Positions 1 to 9,500 of a stretch of 10,143 nucleotides of DNA are shown one piece after another. Every line of letters starts with the position of its first letter. Position 1 is the stretch's first letter. Source of the DNA: RGVD01 sp040403075 (GTDB lineage Bacteria > Bacteroidota > Bacteroidia > UKL13-3). The notes below the pieces were generated by a model. That model saw nothing but the letters and a program-made list of their open reading frames with translations, was not told where the DNA came from and searched no databases. The stretch spans positions 1 through 10,143 of the forward strand of contig JBBALJ010000103.1 of the NCBI GenBank assembly GCA_040403075.1. Direction: 5' to 3'. The position numbers and the translations under genes are program-made.

Positions 1-115
1 AATCATTGAAATCCACTGATGCATCTCCGTTTAAGTCATTTGGATCATATCCTAAAACACCATTTGAACTAGCTATATCTAAATCTGGATAATCATTGAA
101 ATCCACTGATCCATC
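1..115 (-). repeat. Direct repeat, 24 of 25 bases identical, 90-bp period, encoding the two calcium loops
   Basis: Bases 1-25 and 91-115 are the same except at one position (G at 21, C at 111). The period is exactly 90 bp, or 30 codons, and preserves the frame. The copies encode the C-terminal halves of the two calcium loops (SVDFND). The sequence between them differs, so identity is concentrated over the loop. Confidence 0.85.
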
Positions 116-532
116 TTGGTTGATATCACCTGTGTAAATCATGAATTTACCTGTTCCATCGTCAACTACGTTACTACCAAATACAAGATTTGATCCAACA
201 CTGAAATCGTAGCTATTACCAGTTGCTCCAATTGTCATACCAGCAAGAGTTGCGGTTGCTATTGAATTACGATGTTTAATTGTAATATAATAATTATTAC
301 CAATCGCTCCTCCAGGGAAAGTAACATTAGCTATACCTGTAGTACTTAAAGTAGCAGTTGCTGTATAAGCAAGTGCACCAGTAGCTGCATTATTCAATTG
401 AACCGTTATGGTATCTGCAATTAACATTGATGTAACCCCATTGGCTGCAAAAGGAGCTGCTATCATAGTTCCGCTACCTGTATACAATCCTTGTAAATAT
501 GCTTTTAAACTTATAGATACAGTATTTGTACC
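1..532 (-). other. C-terminal dockerin-like calcium-binding module and its carrier beta-domain (residues 3057-3233, incomplete)
   Basis: A beta-rich carrier (ISLKAYLQGLYTG, ADTITVQL, NYYITIKHRNSIAT with His3143-Asn3145, then YDFSVGSNLVFG) leads into GDINQDGSVDFND at residues 3192-3203 and DLNGDASVDFND at 3222-3233. Each loop has Asp, Asn, Asp, Asp, Asp at positions 1, 3, 5, 9 and 12, the full calcium ligand set of a dockerin or EF-hand-type loop. This C-terminal layout is common in large secreted Bacteroidota proteins. Whether it binds a cohesin is unknown, and no cohesin is seen in the window. The last residues are outside the window. Confidence 0.8.
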
Positions 533-3500
533 AGTAGTCACTGAGTCGATTAATGAAAATGCTGAGTTACCTGTAGCATTTACAGAACGTAATCTGTAGA
601 AGTATTTAGTTCCTTGAGACAAACCGCTTACAGCTTGATTTGAACCAGATACCGATAATCCACTATAACCACTCACAAAAGAACTGAAAGTTATATTTGT
701 AGATACATCTAACAAATAACTAGTAGCTCCAAATGAACCTGTCCAATTAGCGGTATATCCAGAAGATGTTACCGAATTTGCGAAAAGGTTAATAGGTGCG
801 CTAGGTCTCATTAATACTGAAGCAGAAGAGTTTGAAGAAGAGAAACACGAATTACGAGCTCTAACTCTTGCATAATAAACTGTACCAGGTGTTAAACCTG
901 CTACTGATGCACTTGTAGTAAATAATGACAATCCATTGTATCCACTTACAAAAGTAGAAAACGCAGGATCACTTGAAACATCAACTAAATAATCTGATGT
1001 ATTTGTAGTTGCATTCCAATTCAAATCAAAAGATGTACTAGTTACATTCGATATAGCAAAATTAGACGGTGCTGAAGGTGCTGTATTAATAGTAACCGTA
1101 ACATTTGATGATGAACTACAACTAGCAGCATTGGTAGCTGTAACTGTGTATGTTTGGGTAGCAAATGCTTTTACATAAACTTTTGTCTCAACAGTACCTG
1201 CATAAGGATTGGTTGCAGCTGAGTCAAGGTAAAGATTTAATGGAGATGTGTTTGAAGTCCAAACAGCACCTGAATTTCCAACAAAATCAAATACCATATC
1301 AGGTCTTACAGAACCATTTGCAGTTATAGCAGCTTGTACTCCACAAGACTGAACATTGTCAGAATAAGAACCAAAAGTTGAAAGGAAGGCTGTGGTTGAA
1401 GCAGCCACAGTGCCTGAAGTACCATAACAAATTGCACAAGTATTGTTTATGTCATTATCATGACAAACATCTACTACAATATTAGAAACACCATCCCAAG
1501 CAAATGGAGAGTTAAATGTATATTTATTTAAACCTACTGGTGGAGGCGTTAATAACACTGGGCCATAAACTGGGGTTAATGAACCACCTATTGGCGTTAC
1601 ATAACCTGTCATTGATGTTGCAGAAGTTAAACCCATACTGATTTTAAAATCTGTTTGGTTGTATGCACTTGTAGTAGTTACATTAAATGAAAGTGCTGAA
1701 ATATTACCTGCACCTGAAAAACCCATAGCGTTTAATTCAGCAGCAGTGATTAAGTATTGCTCTCTTGAACCTTCATAAAATGCACTGTATGGTGTAATAC
1801 CCATGCCAGCTGTTGTAGTTGTTGCAGTTCCCAAAGTAATAATAGCACCAGCTTGAATTTCTAATGGTAAAGACACACCCGCACAAATCGCAGGAGCACT
1901 AGGTGCAACCACAGGCGTTGATGGAGCTAAACTTACTCTTACTCTTACTGTATCTGTAGAAATACATCCTACAGAATTTGTACCACGGGCAGTGTACAAT
2001 GTAGTTGAAGAAGGATTAGCAACAGGAGATGCACCTGAAGTGGTTGATAAACCAGTTGAAGGAGACCAAGTGTAAACAAAAGTAGGGTCTGAAGAAGAAG
2101 CATTTAATGTAGTACCTGTTCCTCCTTGACAAATGGTTGTGCCTGTACCTGCTGAAATAGCAGTTGAAGGATTTACAGTTACAGCAACAGCTTGTCTGTT
2201 ACCAAAACATCCAGTACCAGTGGCAGAAATATTATGGAAATAGTTGTAGGAAGTTGCATTAACAGCTCCATCATAACCACTTGTAATCGTTCCAAAAGTA
2301 CCCAAATTATTGAATTGGGCTGAAGCGTAATTTGCGCCCGTAGCATAACGTGATACAACTTGAGAGAAGCTGGCTAACAATCTATATGTTACACCTGCAG
2401 AGATATTTAAATTCAAATTCATGGTATACCAACCTGCTGTTGCACCTTGCACTACAGGAAGTGATAGTGTTTGAAGTGTAGCACCTGTAACATGATTAAC
2501 CAAAGTAACTGTTACAGTATTAGTAACACTTGTAGTTAAAGAATAATACTGAGCTGTATTTAAAGTAAAATCAGAAGTAGCTGTAAATACGATACCTCTC
2601 TGTGCTGTAAAGCCAGTTCCCATTGCAGCAACAGTAGTACCTGATACATCAAGTCCTAAACCATTCTGAATACTGAATGAAGTTGGGTCCATTTCAGCCA
2701 CATAGAAGTTTGAGTCTCCATTAACAGTAGCAGTATAGTTTTGGCCATAAGCCAAAGGCTGACCACCAGACATTGCAGAGTACCAAACAATACTATCAGT
2801 AGGAACTGAAGGAGTAGCCGAAACAGTTACAGAACCTGCACCACAACGTGTTGCTGGTGTGGTTGAAGCCAAACTAGGGAATGTAATTGAATAATTCCAA
2901 GTTGAACATCCTGAAGGAGTACCATTGTTATTAAATGGTTCAACTTTCCAAGTATAAGAACCCGCAGTTGCTCCTGTGATTGAATATGAAGTACCCGTTT
3001 GTGTTGAAACCAAAGTACCATTGATATATACATTGTATCCTCTAGCACCTGCTACTGCAGTCCAGCTTAAAGGACGAAGTGTAGTTAAACACTGAACTGA
3101 ATTATTAGTAGGCGCAGTTGGATTGGTAATACAAGAAGGTAAATCCACGGTAAATGACCAATCAGGTGAAGAAACACCACCATTAGCATTTTTTGGAACC
3201 ACTCTCCAAGTATAACTACCAACACCTATTGAAGAGGTAGTGTATGTTGTACCAGGTTGATTGATTGAAACTATATTACTTGCAGTTCCTGTTCCAGCAT
3301 CCAAATACACATCATATCCAGTTGCACCATTAACAGTTAACCAACTTAAAACAACAGCAGAGTCGCGTGTTGTTGTACTACCAATAACAGGCGTAATTGG
3401 GGTGCTAGGGCCTGAAGGCAATGAATCGTAGAAAATCCAATCAATTGCACCTATGGCGTAACCATTAGCGTTAAATGGAACTACTTTCCAAGCATATACA

Positions 3501-6500
3501 TCAGGAGCAGAAATAGATGTAACAGTATAAGTTAAGGCCGTTTGACTAGCTGAAACTAAATTATTAGCTGATGTACCATTGTTAAAATATACATCATAAC
3601 CAGCAGCACCAGGTGAAGCAGGCCAACTTAAAACTAGGTTAGAAGCAACTCTAGTTGTTGAACCAACTGTAGGTGAAGTAGGCAAAGGAATAATTGGAGG
3701 AGGATTGGTTGAGAATGAATCTACAGTACATCCTGAAGCAGCACCTGCAGCGTTTTTAGGCACAACCATCCAATAGTAAACTGTACTACCGTTTAAGCCT
3801 GAAGTGGCATAACTAGTAGCTACTTGGTTAGCAGAAACCAATGTTACAGGTGGATTTACGATATCTAAATATACATCATATCCTGCAGCATAAGTAGCAG
3901 CATTCCAAGACAAACTAGCACCAGAAATTAATGAAGCACCAGAAGCTGGAGAAATTTTAGTGGTACAAGTAGGTACATTTGCAAATACACAAATGTTAAA
4001 ATTGCCATTGGCAACACCGTTACCTGCATGATAAACACGTACATAATAAACTTGACCTGCAGTGAAATTAGTTGCACTGTATGTTTCTTGACCACCATTA
4101 CCTGTATTGTTTTGACAAGCAATTTGGGTAATACCAGAATCACTAAAAATTTGCATTACAGGGTTGTAAGTTGAAACCCCATTAACAGTTACATTGATTC
4201 CAGAACTGGTTGCAGTAAATTTATACCAAACGTCATCGTCAGCAGTACCGGAACATGCTGATTGAGGAGAAGCAGTTGCTGCTAATATATTAGGAAGAGG
4301 ACTGTTAGTTGGCACACATGTAGTACCAACTGTTAAATTGGTTGCACCCGAAACATTATCATTTGATGGAGGAGGAATAACCTCACTCACACAAATAGCA
4401 AATTCTCCAGAACCTGAAGCACCAGTTGCAGCATCATACACTCTTACATAGTATGTACCTGAAGTTAAAGCCAAAGCAGCAACTGTTTCTTGAATACCTT
4501 GACCACCAGCGTTAATACAAGCCACTGGAGTCATTGATGAATTAAGAATTTGCACCACAGCATCATAAGATAATGAAGGTGTAACAGTTATTTGATATTG
4601 TGGAGCCACAGTGGTTGTGAAAGAGAAATAAACATCATCATCAGCCACACCAGGGGTGGTAGCCGAACAAGCAGTAACACCCGAAGTAGCTGTTGCATTT
4701 AAACTGGTGTATATATTACCACAGAACAAAGTACAAGGTGTTGGATTAACTGTTAAAGTTGTAGCAGTGCCAGGTTCGTTGTTTGCAGGGGCACCAATAG
4801 TTGGAGCAGTTCCTGAATATGTTGAAGCTGGTACAAATCTTAACCTACTATAACAGTCAGGCGAAATTGCTAAGTTTTGCTGTTGAGCGGATGTAAAGAA
4901 ATTAGTGTTGGTGTTTTGTTGCAACATCCTTTGGTCTAAACTAACTGTAGAAGATGTATTACCATTAAGACCTACACTGTAAGTGAAGACACCAGTTGTA
5001 GAACTACCATCAAATAATTGCATATTACCGTAGTTAATGTCAATTGAATTATCAAGTTCATGCAATACTACTTGGAAATTCAAGTTTGGAGCTGGGAAAA
5101 GAAATCTCTCCATTTCAGCCCATTCTATAACAATATCAGCAGTACCACTACCTAATGTACCAATTACTTGGTATCTCATACATATATTTTGATTAGTAAG
5201 CGAATTACCTTTCAAAACCAAATCATCCCAAAAAGGTGCAATAACCCATCTTAATGTTGTTAAATCATTAGTATAAGTATTACTAGTTTGAGTGGTATCA
5301 AAAGTCATCCAACCATTAGTTGTAGCATAAAATCCTCTAACTACAGCACCTCTATATTTAAAAGTAGTACCTAATAAAGAAATATTGTTAGTTTTTGAAT
5401 CATCTGCTGATGTCAGTGCAGTATAAGTATTACCAGTAGTCATTATTGAAGAATAGGTATTACCTGTGCTTCTAGCAACTGTAAACTGGCAATCAACTAA
5501 GTTTTTAATAGTATCTTGAGTTGAGGTAAACAATGGAGCACCAGCACCAGGACATGTAGCAACTAAACGAACGATATCATTGTTGTTGGTAGTTGCATTT
5601 AAAGCTCCTGTAATATAAGAAGTACTGGTAACCATAGTAGGTTGTGGCGAATAACTTGTCCAAGTAGGGTTTGAAAACGTTGAACGCTGCCAATCGTAAC
5701 TAGCTCTGCCGTCAGAACCACTTAAAGTTAAAGCAGCTCCACCAGTACAATTTTCTGTTTTAACGGTAGTTAAAGTAATGGTTGGTGCAGCTGAAATGGT
5801 ATAGCTACTAACCGTTGGAGAAGCCACAATTGGGAATGCACCAGAAGCTAAAGCTACTGATGCAGGGCAAAATCCAGATGCCAAGCCAACAGTTGCTAAT
5901 TTTACATTTGGTGTTGATGCTAAATCTTGAGCAACCACAAAATATTGAATTACCGTGGCAGCAGCAACAGTGGTATTCAACAAACTATAATCAAGTGTAA
6001 AGTTGAAATTATTACCTACCTGACTTGAAGCTGTAACAAACTTCCAACCTCCCACTGTATTGTTGTTAGCCGAAGCTAAACCAGTAACAGCATCAGTTGA
6101 GTATCTATAATAAACTCTTGGAGGATTCGTTGCAAAATCAACACCACTTGCATCTGTAATAGTTGCAGTTAATGTTGGATTTGATGCACATGCCGTAGCT
6201 GGAATAGCAGTAAAAGTAATATTAGGAGCAGTTGCATCTACAGTGCTACCTGAATTAAATTCAGCAGCACCAATATCTGGTGTAGTCGAACTAACTGCGT
6301 TTCCAAAATAGTCAGTTGTTAATCCTGTTCCAGTTTGTCCGGCATTCAATAAAAATGTTACACCCGTTGGAGCAGGAATTAAATTATTAGGAATGGTAGA
6401 ACCACCTGTAAAAGTTACATTTTCGTAAAACGAACTAGCACCACGAGAACTTGATGCTCCCAAAAATGCTTTGTATCTTGAACAACTATTATTAAAATTC

Positions 6501-9500
6501 ACATCCACAACAGGAGCAGTTGTTACACCCGTATTTGTGCAAGATGCACAATTGTGGTATGAATTAACAACAGTAGTTCTATTAGCAGTTGTACCTTCAG
6601 TATAAATGAAGTTAAAGTCCGCTTGTGGAACGTAATACACATTATTATTAGATGTATTAGCAAAATTTGCAGGAGCAGTTCCATTAGTACCTGTTGTAGC
6701 TCTTCTTAAAGCTGCATTAATACCGGTTCCGGCTGCGGTTGCATTTACATAAATAATATTATTTCTAAGGTCTGTTGTACCTGTGTTATAACTGATACCT
6801 ATTACACCAAAATTGGTGACACCTGTTAATGGAGTTGATGATGTACCTAAAACAACAGTATTGTTATAAATATTCTGAGCAACTGCATGTCCAATATCTA
6901 TACCCATAATCATAGCATTACCATTTGAAGATGGTGCACTAATACCTTGGATAAAGTTATAAGCAACACGCGGAGTAGCTAATGCCGCAGAGATTTGAAT
7001 ACCTCTTGCAGAACCAGAAGCATTTACAACAGTAAAATTATTCATGCTGTTTCTAGTAATATCAATTGCAGCAGTAGTTGCACTACTTGCAATACCCATT
7101 ACAGAACCAGCACCATTTGTACTGAAATTTGAAAAAGTATTGTTAGCAATTGTATCCGTTCCTGCACTCGTAGTGATACCTCGAATGGCAGTAACACCAG
7201 TTGTTCCGTATGCTACATAATTTGACAATGTATTTCCAGACATAACAATCACAGGAGTACCTGTATTAGCTATACCAGAAACTGCACTTGCCCCAGTTGT
7301 TGAAAGACCACTCGTACCAGCTCTAAAACTGTTTGAGAAGCTACCTCCAATGGTATTTCCAGAAATTACTTTTCTACCTGTACCACCTGTGTTATAAATA
7401 CCACAAACATTACCTGCAATAGTTGCCGATGCACTTGCACAAGTCATACCACCCATAACATTGTTTTGTATATTAATAATACCTGTAGATGTACAACCTA
7501 TACCTGCCACACCCGCACCATTTGTAGTGATACTAGCTGTATTACGAACAATCATATTATCAACAGCAGATGAACTTCCAATTATGTTAGGTGTGATATT
7601 TCCAATATTTACATTTCCAGCACTTACTAAAATACCAGCTAAAACAGGATTTGTTGTTGAGCCTGTAGAAGTACTTACGATATCAAAACCTGAAATGGTG
7701 TTACCTTGAATGTTTGAAGTTCTTAGTGTTCCACCATTTACCTGTATTGCATTATATCTATAAGCGGTAGCTGTACCATTAACTGTCCATGTTCCAGTAC
7801 AAAGTGGTCCAGTTCCCCCAAAATAGTTATTGCTAATATTATAACCATTTCCTCCGCCAGTGAAAACACCAATGTGAAGGATAGAACCAGCTGTACTAGC
7901 TCTAGCAGTAGTTAAATAGAAACTATTACTTGTAATTGTCCAATCAGAATTATTAGTACCTGATAAATCAATTGCTAAACAGTTTTGAGTGCTTGCAGCT
8001 GTAACATTAAAAATATCAATAAAATTACAATTTAAAACATTGTTAAAGTCATTTAAAATGGTTGCAGATTGACCTGCAGAGAAAATACCTTTTAAAGGCG
8101 CTGTTGCACCTGCACCAATGTTACAATATGAAATAGTATTAAATCTATTACCAGAAGCAGTAGTAGTGCCAGTTGTACCTAAGAAAGCTATGACGCCATA
8201 AAGGGTAGTAGAAACGTTAACACCAGTAACAGTTGCATAAGTAAGGGTATTGTTATTTGCACCATTAATGTATCGAATGGTTTGAATACCAGGATTAGCA
8301 CTTGAAATACTTAATTGAGAAGTAGTTCCTGTAGAACCAGGACGACCATCTATGGTAACATAGCTAGTGCCATTCATATCAATTGTTTGAGCAGTACCTG
8401 TGGTGGCCGTGTTGGCTATGCTTAAAGCCGTAGCGCCAGAATTAACTGTAACTCTTAATGTATTGGTAGCATTTAAGCCAGGGAAATTAGAGAAGGTAAT
8501 AGGAAAAGTTTCTGTTGAGCTTACATAAGAAGGAGCTAACTCCAAAACAACTGGGCCTAATAAGCCTTGTGAAGCTAAATCTGCTGTTGCAGTTGTTAAG
8601 TTTGCATAATCACAACCAGAAGGACAAACAGTTTTTGTACCTGATAATGTTGGTGTAGAGGTAGTAGCACTTGCATTTACTGCTGCAGAAGCAGAACCTT
8701 CTGAAGTAGCAACCACGTTCCAATAATAAAGTGTATTTGGATTTAATCCAGTAGCAACATAATTAGTAGTTGCAATTGGCAATGTAGCTACCAATGTATA
8801 AGTAACATTATCTAATGAACGGTAAACTAAATGATTTGCAGTTGTACCTGCAGTCCAATTTAAGGTCATTCCGCCTGCACCTATATTTGAAATTGCCAAA
8901 TTGCTAGCAGCAGTAGCTGCCGGTGGTGTAAAAGTATAAACTCTTCTTGAACCATTTGAAGCTGAATTTAAGTTAGTTACTGCAACACTTGCTGTTGGTG
9001 TATTTGCTGCAAAAGTTGTTAAACTTACAGCATTAGTACTATTGGTAATTGAAGCCAATGTATTTGTTGCTGTTCCTACAGAAAAACCAATAGAGCCAGC
9101 ACTTACAATTGTGCCAGCAGTCATTGAACCATAAACAAATTCAATAACTCCAGTAGATTCATAAAGTCTTATTTGAAATTGACAAGGATTAATAGTTGAT
9201 TGATAGTTTAAGAAAGCATTATTCTCTATAACTAAACAACGATTTGGAGAGGTTCCAATAACTTTAGAACGCACACCGTTTGTAGTAGTTGTTGCATCAG
9301 AACCCCAAGCAGCGATTCTTGGAGAAGCAACAGTACCTCCACTGGCAATGTAAGTAGCTGTTCCGACAGCAGTACTTCCAAGCTGCATAACCCCATTAGA
9401 AGAGGCTGAGAACTGAGTATAAGTTACCCCCATCAATGTGAAGTTAAAACCTATATTATTAACAACTGAAGCGCCTTCATCAACTCCAGTTGCAACTAAT

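Noticed and set aside
1..115. 90-bp repeat considered as a CRISPR or mobile-element terminal repeat
   Set aside because: There are only two copies, in frame and encoding paired calcium loops. No spacers, inverted termini or target duplications are present.
1..532. Canonical type IX secretion sorting domain at the C-terminus
   Set aside because: The visible end is the dockerin-like module, and the final residues are outside the window, so a sorting signal can neither be shown nor excluded.
408..599. Plus-strand open frame of 63 codons, and similar ones at 4656-4853, 5815-6000 and 7461-7709
   Set aside because: All lie antisense to the giant gene, which has coherent domains throughout. Their translations are low-complexity reverse images of Thr/Ala/Val-rich coding sequence with no domain and no start signals.
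2827..3048. Minus-strand open frames of 73 and 71 codons (also 3928-4143) in a different frame
   Set aside because: They are out-of-frame shadows of the FN3 and PPC-like region of the large gene.
6257..8632. Beta-helix considered as a pectate lyase or other polysaccharide lyase
   Set aside because: The fold fits, but no catalytic residue pattern could be recognised by eye. An enzyme name would be a guess.
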